In this document: positions 17,346 through 25,074 of the stretch, piece after piece
Layout: each line of letters starts with the position of its first letter
Numbering within the stretch: position 1 is the first letter of the stretch
Source of the DNA: Gemmatimonadota bacterium
GTDB taxonomy: Bacteria; Gemmatimonadota; Gemmatimonadetes; Gemmatimonadales; Gemmatimonadaceae
Length of the DNA: 64,000 nucleotides
Assembly: GCA_014192065.1 (NCBI GenBank)
Contig: BJHH01000001.1
Location: 620,001-684,000 of the forward strand
Reading direction: 5' to 3'
Program-made: the position numbers and the translations under genes
Notes under the pieces: model-generated
What the model was told of the DNA's origin: nothing
Database searches by the model: none
The model's input: only the letters and a program-made list of their open reading frames with translations

Positions 17346-17444
17346 GGCGGGGAATGCTACTCCGCCGTGAGTCCGCGCGCGAGCGATCGGGCGCGCGGCG
17401 TCACGGCCGTCACGGCCGCGAACCCCTGCGTCGCGCAATGCCGG

Positions 17445-17954
17445 CTAGAATATTTTTGGGTCGTAAATCAGGAGGACGTTCGCACGTCGCGCGATGCGGC
17501 CGTTCTGGTAGTCGAACGGCACGGTGATGCGCTTGCCAGCGGCGGTGCCGGCGAGGATACGGAGCCCTTCGCCGCCACGCCGCGGGTCCGGCACGAACCG
17601 GACGGAGACGCCCTCGCGGACCCAGCTGCCGTAGACCGTCATCTTCTGCAGCGGCTCGTCGCTGGTGCGTTCCCCCTTTCGCGCGATGGTCTGCTTGTAA
17701 CGCAGTGAGGCGCGGAACTCGCCGTTTTCCTTGAGGCTGAGGACGAGTTGGGCGAACTCAATGAGGTATTGCACGCCCTGATCGTCCGTCGCGAGGTCCC
17801 GCACGGGCAGCGTCTTGCCGTCGAGCCGCGACGACACGAAGGTGCCCATCACGAGACCGGTGTCGGCGGCGGGCTTTGGGGTCGGTGCCGATTGCAGTGC
17901 GCTGGCGTCAGTCGAGGCTGATGCCAGCACAAAGAGCAGGCAGACTGCGCGCAT
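17445..17954 (-). CDS. Small secreted protein of unknown function, about 169 aa
   Basis: A signal peptide (MRAVCLLFVLASASTDASAL) precedes a compact domain with the segments 'VMGTFVSSRLDGKTLPVRDL', 'YLIEFAQLVLSLKENGEFRA', 'KMTVYGSWVREGVSVRFVPD' and 'VPFDYQNGRIARRANVLLIY'. The pattern of short beta-strands and 'L-L-ENG-F' suggests a lipocalin-like or DUF4488-like sandwich, but I cannot name a family. The start could also be the ATG 4 codons upstream (17966); I prefer 17954 because the signal peptide begins there. The gene is divergent from the M23 peptidase at 18028 and precedes the cyclophilin operon by 99 nt. Confidence 0.7.
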   Translation of the reverse strand: MRAVCLLFVLASASTDASALQSAPTPKPAADTGLVMGTFVSSRLDGKTLPVRDLATDDQGVQYLIEFAQLVLSLKENGEFRASLRYKQTIARKGERTSDEPLQKMTVYGSWVREGVSVRFVPDPRRGGEGLRILAGTAAGKRITVPFDYQNGRIARRANVLLIYDPKIF

Positions 17955-18027
17955 TAGGGAGCACATACACTGCTAAGCTAGCGTCCAGCCCAGCGCGGCA
18001 GGGGGTAGCCCAGGTAGTTTGCCACCT

Positions 18028-19284
18028 ATGCGTCGCATTCTCCCGTTGGCAGTTGCTGCCGTGGGCACGCTGGCCGTGGTGCTGCTGTTTCGGCCGTCCG
18101 AACCCGGCGGCATCTGGTTCGCTCGGTCGCTCGGCGAATCTGCCGTCACCGTGCCGCCTACGGATCCCGATACGCTCGGCCAAGGGGAGACACTCGATCT
18201 CCTGCTGAGGCGCGGCGGGCTCGACGGTGCCGCGGTAGCGCAGCTCGTCGCGGCCACGCCGATGATCGATCCGCGTCGCGTGCGCCCTGGGCTCGCCGTG
18301 GAATTCGTGCGCCCCAATGATTCGATGCCTGCGACGGGCGTCCGCTTCAAGCTCGCCATCGACCACGTCGTCCACGTCACGCGCGCCGACAGCGCGCATT
18401 GGGTAGTGCGCGAAGAACGTCTCCCCTGGGTCACCGACACCGTGGTCGTACATGGCGCGGTGATGTCCAACCTGTATGACGCGCTGGATGGTGCGGCCCA
18501 ACAGACCTTTCCCGGCTCATCCCGTAATGGCCTCGTGTTTGCGATCGCCGACGTTTACAAGTTCCGCGTGGACTTATCGCGCGAGTTGCAGGTGGGCGAT
18601 TCGGTGTCGGCTGTCGTCGAGCGGATGCGTGGCCCGGAATCCACGACGCGCGTGGCGCGCGTCCTCGCGACGCGGTTGTTCGTTGCCGGTCGCCCGCTCG
18701 AAGCCTTTCGGTACGAGACGCCGGCTACGCGCAATCTGTTTTACGACGGCGCCGGAAAATCGCTCGCGACGGCCTTTCTCCGTTCCCCTGTCGAGTTTGC
18801 GCGGGTCACGTCGGGGTTCGGCATGCGCTTTCATCCGATCCTGCAGATTCGTCGCGTGCATCAGGGCGTGGACTACGGCGCGGTGGGCGGAACACCGGTG
18901 AACGCCATCGGCGACGGTACGGTCATTCGCGTCGCGTATCAGCCCACGGGATATGGCAACGTGGTGGACGTCCGCCACCCGAACGGTATGGTGACACGGT
19001 ACGCGCACCTCAGCCGCTTCAGCGCCAAGGGACGTCAGGGCGCGCGCGTGATTCAGGGCGACGTGATCGGCTACGTCGGGAAGACCGGTCTCGCGACGGC
19101 GGCACATCTGCATTTTGAGATGCTCGTGAGCGGCCGGCAGACGAGCCCGACTGTGGCGCTTCGGAACGTGGATGGGACGCCGCTGCCATCCGCCGCCAAG
19201 AGCGCGTTCGCGCTTCAGCGGCGTACGATGCTCGAGTTGCTCGGTCAGGCGGCAGGCGTGGTGCGCCGGGCAGCGACCGACTAG
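18028..19284 (+). CDS. M23-family (LytM) metallopeptidase with N-terminal OapA-like domain, 418 aa
   Basis: A single N-terminal membrane anchor (MRRILPLAVAAVGTLAVVLL) is followed by a small LysM/OapA-like module around residues 50-95 ('LGQGETLDLLLRRGGLDGAA'). A middle domain containing 'YKFRVDLSRELQVGDSVSAV' comes next, then a C-terminal M23 peptidase. The zinc site is intact: 'GFGMRFHPILQIRRVHQGVD' supplies the first His and Asp, and 'TAAHLHFEML' the HxH. The layout matches MepM/YebA-type DD-endopeptidases that cut peptidoglycan cross-links during growth, or Csd3-like enzymes. The ATG at 18028 is preferred over a TTG three codons earlier. It ends just before a hairpin shared with the convergent dnaE2 gene. 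Confidence 0.9.
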   Translation: MRRILPLAVAAVGTLAVVLLFRPSEPGGIWFARSLGESAVTVPPTDPDTLGQGETLDLLLRRGGLDGAAVAQLVAATPMIDPRRVRPGLAVEFVRPNDSMPATGVRFKLAIDHVVHVTRADSAHWVVREERLPWVTDTVVVHGAVMSNLYDALDGAAQQTFPGSSRNGLVFAIADVYKFRVDLSRELQVGDSVSAVVERMRGPESTTRVARVLATRLFVAGRPLEAFRYETPATRNLFYDGAGKSLATAFLRSPVEFARVTSGFGMRFHPILQIRRVHQGVDYGAVGGTPVNAIGDGTVIRVAYQPTGYGNVVDVRHPNGMVTRYAHLSRFSAKGRQGARVIQGDVIGYVGKTGLATAAHLHFEMLVSGRQTSPTVALRNVDGTPLPSAAKSAFALQRRTMLELLGQAAGVVRRAATD

Positions 19285-19313
19285 CACCCGACTAGCGGGC
19301 GCTCGTCGGGTGC
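19284..19313. terminator. Inverted repeat between convergent M23 and dnaE2 genes
   Basis: The 9-bp arms GCACCCGAC and GTCGGGTGC are perfect complements around a 12-nt loop. They start at the last base of the M23 peptidase gene and lie 10 nt beyond the end of dnaE2. There is no U-tract on either side, so a role as a bidirectional terminator or 3'-end stabiliser is inferred from position. Confidence 0.5.
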
Positions 19314-19323
19314 GCGTGGGCCA

Positions 19324-22300
19324 CTACCGAAAATCCCTTGACTGCTTGGTGATCGCCGTCGCCTCGAGTGCAATGAACTCGTGGCCGACGACCGACAGCG
19401 CGTGCCCCTCGCGGCTCACCTGTCCGTGTACGAGGATGAACTGCGCGCGCTTCACGACCTCCTCGTTGGGTTCGACGTCGTCTTTCTTCACCACGACGTT
19501 GATGAAGCCGTGCTCGTCCTCGAGCAGCAGGAAGAGCACGCCGTTCGCGGTGTAAGGCCGCTGGCGGATCACGACGAGCCCCGCCACCGAGACATCCTTC
19601 CGGTTCGGTACGCCCTCCAAGGCCTTGCTGTCCTTCACTCCCTGGGCCTTCAGGCGGTCTCGGTACGCCATCATCGGGTGGCCGTGGATGGTCACGCCGG
19701 TGGTGGAGTAGTCGAGCTGGATCAGCTCGTCGCGCGTGAGTGGTGGCGGATGGTGTGCCGTCTGATGTGTGGGGGCGAGCGGTAGCGTGTCGTGCGCAGC
19801 GCGCAGCGCTTCCCACGCGGCCTTGTGCCGGTCGTGTTCCCACGCGGAGAAGGCGCCGGCCTGCGCGAGCAGGTTCACCTCCGCGCGCGTGAGATGGGCG
19901 CGCGAGGCCACGTCGGCAATGGAGGTGAATGGCGCCGCCGCCTTCGCCCCGCGGAGCGATTCCAGCGCGCGCTCGCTGATGCCGCGTACGAACCGCCAGC
20001 CTACGCGGAGCGCTGGGTGGGGGCTATTCACCGGCGGACCTTCACGTACGAATCGCCGTTGCGCGACGTGTCGTTCCGCCGTGAGTGGCGCCGCCATCTC
20101 GGTCGTGCATTCCCAATCCCCCGACTGCACACAGGGCGGTCGTACCTCCACGCCATGTCGCGTGGCTTCGTGGATCAGGGTGGCTGGTGAGTAGAAGCCC
20201 ATCGGCCAGGCGTTGAGGATTCCAAGAAAAAACTCTGCGGGGTAATGCACCTTGAGCCAGGCCGTCGCGTACGCGATGAGCGCGAAACTCCACGCGTGCG
20301 ACTCGGGGAATCCATAGTTCGCGAATCCTTTCAGGTCATCACACACCTGCCGCGCCATCTCCGGTGTGATGCGCGGGGTGATGTCGTGCGCGATCATCCG
20401 CTCGCCCAGCCGATCGAGCGCGGCCAGCAGCTGCGGTTCCTTCCGGACGTTGCCCATCGTGCGCCGCAGTTCGTCAGCTTCGCCACCGGTGTAACCGCCC
20501 ATCGCCATCGCCATCGCCATCGCCTGTTCCTGGAAGATCGGGATCCCCTGTGTGCGTGCGGTGATCGGCTCGAGGGCGGGATGGAGATAGATGGGCATCT
20601 CGTGCCCGCGCCGCCGGCGCGTGTACGGACGCACGAACTTCGCCTGGATCGGGCCGGGGCGAATCAACCCCACTTGCACGACGATGTCGTAGAGGCAGTC
20701 GGGCTTGGTGTGCACCACCGACGCGATCTGCGCGCGGCTCTCGATCTGGAACGTGCCCACCGTCTCGCCGCGCGAGATGAGGTCGTAGGTCTGCTTGTCG
20801 TCGATCGGGAGCGTGTACATCTCCGGGCGCGTGCCCGTACGCACCTCGATCGCGTCGAAGGCGCGGCGGAGCATTGCGAGCCCGCCGAGTCCGAGGAAAT
20901 CGAATTTCGGAATACCCACGGCGTCGAGATCGTCCTTGTCGAACTGGACGATGGTGCGGCCCATGGTGGTCTGCTCGATGGGGAGCCAGTTGCCGAGCGG
21001 TGCACCGGACAGCACGAATCCGCCGACGTGTGTGGCGCGGAGGCGTGGGAGCCGGTCGAAGCCTGCAATGGCGCGGAGGAGCGCACGCACGCGCGGCGTG
21101 TTGATGTCGAGCCCCGCCTGCACGGCGTAGCGTTCCTGCAACTTCACGGCGGCGTCGAGTGGGTCGTAGCGGTGGAGTTTCTTCGAGATGGACGTCGCGA
21201 GGTCGGCGGGGTACCCGAACGCGCGCATGGCATCCTGCACCGCGTTGGGCGCACGATAGGTCTGCACGATGCAGGCGATCGCCGCGTGCGGCCGCTGATA
21301 TCGCTCGTACATGTAGTCGAGCACCTCCTCCCGCCGGTCGTGCTCGAAGTCCACGTCGATGTCGGGCGCCTCGGCCTTGCCATCCACGCGCGTCTCGGAG
21401 AGGAACCGCTCGAAGAGGAGCCCGTTCTTCACCGGATCGACCGCCGTGATGCCGAGGCAGTAGACCACGGCGGAGTTGGCGGCGCTGCCGCGGCCCTGGC
21501 AGAGGATCTTCCGCGACTGGGCGAACCGGACGGCGTCCCACATCACGAGGAAGAATCCGGCGAAGCCCAACTGCCTGACGGTCGCGAGTTCGTGATCGAG
21601 TTGTTTGCGCTGTGCGTCGGATATGCAGTGGCCCCAGCGCGTGTGCGCGCCCTCGTACGTGCGTGCGCGGAGAAAGTCATTGGCCTCCACGCCGGCGGGC
21701 ATCGGGAAGGCGGGGAGGGGCGGCCGCATCCAGGAGAGATCGAATCCGCACTCGCTCGCGATGCGTGCCGCTTCGTCGAGCCCTGACTCGCATCCTTTCC
21801 ATCGGCGGTGGAGATCGGCTGGCGCGAGGAGTTTCCACTCGCCGTTGGGGTGCAGCACGCCGGCCTTGAGGGCGGCGTCGATGGTCAGGTCATGCCGGAG
21901 CGCCGTGAGTAGATCGTGCACGAGGCGGCTGGTGTCGTCGATGTAGCGCGGATCCTGTGCCGCCACCCACGGCACGCGCCCGCGCGCGGCAACGCGAATC
22001 AACTCGGCGGCGAGCGCGGCCTCGTGGCCGTCCACATGATGTAGGTGCACTTCCACCGCGAGCCGGTCGTCGAACACGGCCTTCCACTCGGCGACCTGCC
22101 GGTCGGCGCGGTCGCGCTCTCCGGCCCGAATCCGCGTCGCGCAGGCGCCCGACGCCGGGCCAGTGAGCGCGTGTAGCCCTTTCGAATGCTGCATTACCTG
22201 CGCCCACGTGACGTTCGGCTGGCCGCGGCGCATTCCGGCGTGCGCCTTCTCCCAAGTCTTCCAGATGCCCACGCGCGACTCGGTCACGAGCGCGGCGAGA

Positions 22301-22563
22301 TTGCGATACCCCTCAGCGGTGCGCGCGAGAAATGCGGCGGGATGCCCATCGACGTTGAGTTCGGCGCCTGCAATGATGCGGATTCCCTCGGCACGCGCCG
22401 TGAGCGCCGCGCGCACAATGCCGCCCACGTCGGCGGTGTCGGTGATGCCGACGGCTGAATAGCCGAGCGCGGCCGCGCGCCGAATGAGTGCCTCGGGCGT
22501 GAGCGCACCGTCGTTGAACGAGAAGGCGGTGTGGGCGCGGAGTTCGACTGTTGGGAAGGGCAC
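19324..22563 (-). CDS. dnaE2: Error-prone DNA polymerase III alpha subunit DnaE2, 1079 aa
   Basis: A full-length C-family polymerase. An N-terminal PHP domain ('VELRAHTAFSFNDGALTPEA', 'GIRIIAGAELNV') leads into the palm with 'FLVMWDAVRFAQSRKILCQG', 'RGSAANSAVVYCLGI' and the catalytic 'APDIDVDFEHDRREEVLDYM'. The finger segment contains 'FDFLGLGGLAMLRRAFDAIE' and 'LYDIVVQVGLIRPGPIQ'. Helix-hairpin-helix and OB-fold parts follow near the C-terminus ('KDVSVAGLVVIRQRPYTANG'). At about 1080 residues and with the ImuA/ImuB genes nearby it is DnaE2 (ImuC), not replicative DnaE. It performs lesion bypass and damage-induced mutagenesis with ImuA and ImuB. The start is GTG. Upstream lies the TTCGGC direct repeat also found before imuA, and no recognisable Shine-Dalgarno. 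Confidence 0.95.
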   Translation of the reverse strand: MPFPTVELRAHTAFSFNDGALTPEALIRRAAALGYSAVGITDTADVGGIVRAALTARAEGIRIIAGAELNVDGHPAAFLARTAEGYRNLAALVTESRVGIWKTWEKAHAGMRRGQPNVTWAQVMQHSKGLHALTGPASGACATRIRAGERDRADRQVAEWKAVFDDRLAVEVHLHHVDGHEAALAAELIRVAARGRVPWVAAQDPRYIDDTSRLVHDLLTALRHDLTIDAALKAGVLHPNGEWKLLAPADLHRRWKGCESGLDEAARIASECGFDLSWMRPPLPAFPMPAGVEANDFLRARTYEGAHTRWGHCISDAQRKQLDHELATVRQLGFAGFFLVMWDAVRFAQSRKILCQGRGSAANSAVVYCLGITAVDPVKNGLLFERFLSETRVDGKAEAPDIDVDFEHDRREEVLDYMYERYQRPHAAIACIVQTYRAPNAVQDAMRAFGYPADLATSISKKLHRYDPLDAAVKLQERYAVQAGLDINTPRVRALLRAIAGFDRLPRLRATHVGGFVLSGAPLGNWLPIEQTTMGRTIVQFDKDDLDAVGIPKFDFLGLGGLAMLRRAFDAIEVRTGTRPEMYTLPIDDKQTYDLISRGETVGTFQIESRAQIASVVHTKPDCLYDIVVQVGLIRPGPIQAKFVRPYTRRRRGHEMPIYLHPALEPITARTQGIPIFQEQAMAMAMAMGGYTGGEADELRRTMGNVRKEPQLLAALDRLGERMIAHDITPRITPEMARQVCDDLKGFANYGFPESHAWSFALIAYATAWLKVHYPAEFFLGILNAWPMGFYSPATLIHEATRHGVEVRPPCVQSGDWECTTEMAAPLTAERHVAQRRFVREGPPVNSPHPALRVGWRFVRGISERALESLRGAKAAAPFTSIADVASRAHLTRAEVNLLAQAGAFSAWEHDRHKAAWEALRAAHDTLPLAPTHQTAHHPPPLTRDELIQLDYSTTGVTIHGHPMMAYRDRLKAQGVKDSKALEGVPNRKDVSVAGLVVIRQRPYTANGVLFLLLEDEHGFINVVVKKDDVEPNEEVVKRAQFILVHGQVSREGHALSVVGHEFIALEATAITKQSRDFR

Positions 22564-22593
22564 TGTGATTCTCTAGTCGGATGGGAAATCAAA

Positions 22594-22610
22594 GCCGAAG
22601 AAACGCCGAA
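22594..22610 (-). promoter_or_regulatory. Direct-repeat operator upstream of dnaE2 (TTCGGC-N5-TTCGGC)
   Basis: On the minus strand two identical hexamers TTCGGC are spaced by GTTTC, giving an exact 11-bp period, 31 nt upstream of the dnaE2 start. The same element, TTCGGC-TTTTA-TTCGGG, lies before imuA at 27241-27257. Because both belong to the mutasome, I infer a shared damage-responsive regulator site. The 11-bp direct-repeat geometry is reminiscent of the alphaproteobacterial LexA box GTTC-N7-GTTC, but the sequence differs. Confidence 0.6.
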
Positions 22611-22615
22611 GATAA

Positions 22616-22879
22616 CTCTATGCCGGGGCGCCCGCCGAGTTGGCGTTCATCCGCGCGGTGTCGGCCGGCGAGTTCACCGTCGAGCCGATCGAGTCCGACG
22701 ACATCGAGCGTGCAGTGGAGGTGATGGAGGCCTACGCCGATTTTCCACTGGGGTTTGTCGACGCGTCGTTGGTCGCAATCGCCGAGCGCTTCGAAACGCT
22801 CGAACTCCTCACCACCGACCGGCGGCACTTCAGCGCCGTGCGGCCGCGGCACGCACGGGGGTTCCACGTGGTGCCGTGA
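22616..22879 (+). pseudogene. 5'-truncated VapC-type PIN-domain toxin remnant
   Basis: This frame opens right after a TAA and reads 'LYAGAPAELAFIRAVSAGEF', then 'GFVDASLVAIAERFETLELL' and 'TTDRRHFSAVRPRHARGFHV'. These match the C-terminal two-thirds of VapC PIN toxins, including the conserved FVDASLVAIAE and the TTDRRHF motif near the end. The N-terminal 40-50 residues, which carry the first catalytic Asp and a conserved Glu, are absent, and the first in-frame start is a TTG at 22640. No VapB-like antitoxin is visible. I call it a dead fragment. It abuts the dnaE2 regulatory repeat, so the truncation junction lies in the dnaE2 promoter region. Confidence 0.7.
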
Positions 22880-23002
22880 ATCGCGTGCGCAACTTGCCCG
22901 GCGTCGCCCGATGCGCGAAGATGATCGTTTCTGGGCCGAGCCACGCAGCCGCTCCGACCTTCCCGCAACACAACAGCCAACACAACCGCAGCGGAGACGA
23001 CG

Positions 23003-24949
23003 ATGAACGTGCGTCACGAGCTTGAACTGCTCGACCAGGTGCAGACCGAAGCCGAACTGATGGGTGAGGAGGCAGAGGAGCTCACCGGTCTCGCGCGCCG
23101 CGAGTTTGTATTTCTCTCCCTCGTGAGTGCGGCGGCGAGCACTTTCGGGTTCGGCGCGCGCGCACTGGCGCAGGGTGGCGCGGCCGGCGCGGTCACCGGC
23201 GCACCGCAGGCCGCACCGCAGGCTCCACTCCCTCCACTCGGCAATGGCGAGCCGATGTCGTGGACCTTTCAGCCATGGCCCGGCGGTACCGGTGACCTGA
23301 TGGAGACGCTGATCCGTGAGCGCGGTGCGGCGGCGTTCAAGCGCTCCAAGTTCGTGGTGCAGCCGTGGACGGGCCCGGTGCCGAGCGACCCGGAAACGAT
23401 TGCGTTTCTTCCTGCGCATCGTCTCGCGGCGCTGATCGCCGCGAAAAAGATCACGTCGACGCAGCTCACGAAGATCTATCTCGATCGCATGAAGCGACTC
23501 GACCCCACGCTGCTTTGCGCCGTGACGATCATGGAAACACAGGCGGTCGCCGAGGCCGCGCGCGCCGACGCCGAGATCAAGGCGGGCAAGTACCGCGGAC
23601 CGCTCCATGGCATCCCGTACGGCATCAAGGATCTCTTCGCCACGAAGGGCGTGCGCACGACGTGGGGGTCGAAGGACTTCGAAAATCGGATCATCGACGA
23701 GGATGCCGAAGTGGTCGTGCGGTTGCGCGACGCGGGCGCGGTGCTGATCGCCAAGCTGTCCACCGGACTGTTCGCCCAAGGCGACCAGTGGTATCGCGGG
23801 CGCACGAACAACCCGTGGGACGTCCGGCGCGGCTCGAGCGGTTCGTCGGCGGGCCCGTCGTCAGCGACGGCGGCTGGATGCGTCGCGTTCGGCATCGGGA
23901 CGGAGACGTCGGGTTCGATCGTCTCGCCGGCGCGAGAATGCGGACTGAGTGCGCTCCGTCCGACGTTTGGGCGCGTCAGCCGCGCGGGCGGCATGGTGCT
24001 CGCTTGGTCGCAGGATCGGGTGGGGCCCATCTGCCGGACGATCGAGGACTGCGCGATGGTGTTCAACGCGATTCATGGCGTGGACACCAAGGACCCGGGA
24101 ACGGTGACCACGCCGTTTCAGTTCGATCGCAACATCAAGCTGGCGTCGCTCCGCATTGGCGTGGACGCGACGGCGCCGAAGGAGTTCGTGGACGGACTCA
24201 AGGCGCTCGGTGCTACACCGACGCCGCTCGGTCCGCGGCCGCAGTTGGCGGGCGGCGGATTCGGTGGTGAATCGTCTGCGGCGTTCGACTCATACGTTCA
24301 GATGAAGGCGAAGGAACTCGGCGTCGATCTCGCCACGCTTCCGGAGCCGCAGCGCGGTGGTGGTCGCGCAGGTGGTGGTGCTGGTGCTGGTGGTGGTGCT
24401 GGAGGCGGTGCTGGTGGGCGCGGTGGTCCGCCGGATACGTCGGCAGCTGGGCGGGCGGGCGCTGGCGCCGCGGCGGCAGGTGCTGCCGCTGGAGCAGCAG
24501 GCGGTGGTGGCCGTGGAGACGCGGGGAATCCTACGGGAATGGCGTCGCTCACGCGCTGGACCGGCGGGCGTTTTCCGCGTGCGTTCGACTTTATCAACCA
24601 GCAGCGTCGCCGCTATATCCTCATCAGCGAGATGGGCACGCTGCTCAAGAATCTCGACATGTACGTGCCGGGCACCGGATACGACGTCGGTCTGCACGCA
24701 CAGACGGGGCATCCGTGCGCGGTGGTGCAGTACAAGTTTGAACCGCAAGCGTCGGGTCGTGGCGGTGGAGCGGGCGGCCGCGCCGGCGGGGACACCGCAG
24801 GGCGTGGCGCCGTGGAGCAGGTGGTGTACAACCCACAGCCGATCTGCGCGGTGCTCGCGGGCAATCTGTACAACGACGACAAGATTCTCTCGGTCGCGCA
24901 CCAGTTCCAAGCGCATTCGGAGTGGCATCTGAAGCATCCAAAGCTCTAG
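23003..24949 (+). CDS. Exported amidase-signature enzyme with Gly/Ala-rich insertions, 648 aa
   Basis: The N-terminus is an acidic pre-region followed by 'LARREFVFLSLVSAAASTFG' and 'ARALAQ', a Tat-like twin-arginine signal. The amidase signature domain is recognisable: 'LHGIPYGIKDLFATKGVRTT' with the catalytic Lys, 'RRGSSGSSAGPSSATAAGCV' with the cis-Ser, and 'GIGTETSGSIVSPARECGLS' with the nucleophile Ser. The family hydrolyses amide bonds; the substrate here is unknown. Residues about 450-515 form a low-complexity Gly/Ala/Arg tract, and a second short tract lies near 590, so the C-terminal half is spread by insertions compared with ordinary amidases of about 500 residues. The ATG has GGAG 6 nt upstream. 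It lies between dnaE2 and imuB on the opposite strand. Confidence 0.85.
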   Translation: MNVRHELELLDQVQTEAELMGEEAEELTGLARREFVFLSLVSAAASTFGFGARALAQGGAAGAVTGAPQAAPQAPLPPLGNGEPMSWTFQPWPGGTGDLMETLIRERGAAAFKRSKFVVQPWTGPVPSDPETIAFLPAHRLAALIAAKKITSTQLTKIYLDRMKRLDPTLLCAVTIMETQAVAEAARADAEIKAGKYRGPLHGIPYGIKDLFATKGVRTTWGSKDFENRIIDEDAEVVVRLRDAGAVLIAKLSTGLFAQGDQWYRGRTNNPWDVRRGSSGSSAGPSSATAAGCVAFGIGTETSGSIVSPARECGLSALRPTFGRVSRAGGMVLAWSQDRVGPICRTIEDCAMVFNAIHGVDTKDPGTVTTPFQFDRNIKLASLRIGVDATAPKEFVDGLKALGATPTPLGPRPQLAGGGFGGESSAAFDSYVQMKAKELGVDLATLPEPQRGGGRAGGGAGAGGGAGGGAGGRGGPPDTSAAGRAGAGAAAAGAAAGAAGGGGRGDAGNPTGMASLTRWTGGRFPRAFDFINQQRRRYILISEMGTLLKNLDMYVPGTGYDVGLHAQTGHPCAVVQYKFEPQASGRGGGAGGRAGGDTAGRGAVEQVVYNPQPICAVLAGNLYNDDKILSVAHQFQAHSEWHLKHPKL

Positions 24950-24964
24950 TCGAATCGCCGTGTC

Positions 24965-24999
24965 ACCGACGCGCTGCGCCTCTGGCGCAGCGCGTCGGT
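24965..24999. terminator. 16-bp perfect hairpin between amidase and imuB
   Basis: Arms of 16 bases (24965-24980 and 24984-24999) are exact complements around a TCT loop. They are followed on the plus strand by TGTATAT. Placed between two convergent genes, it is the best terminator candidate of the window and could serve both directions. Confidence 0.75.
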
Positions 25000-25074
25000 T
25001 GTATATGCGCATGGGGCTTTCCCTGGCCGGCATCGGCACTGACTGTCGCAGGCCCACCAACCGTCGTGAGTTGG

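Noticed and set aside
20245-21786. Long plus-strand open frame opposite dnaE2
   Set aside because: Antisense to conserved DnaE2 palm and finger sequence; composition is that of a shadow frame and no start context or motif was found.
22620-22640. ATG at 22620 as start of the PIN-domain gene
   Set aside because: It is not in the PIN reading frame; the only in-frame start is a TTG after the catalytic N-terminus has already been lost.
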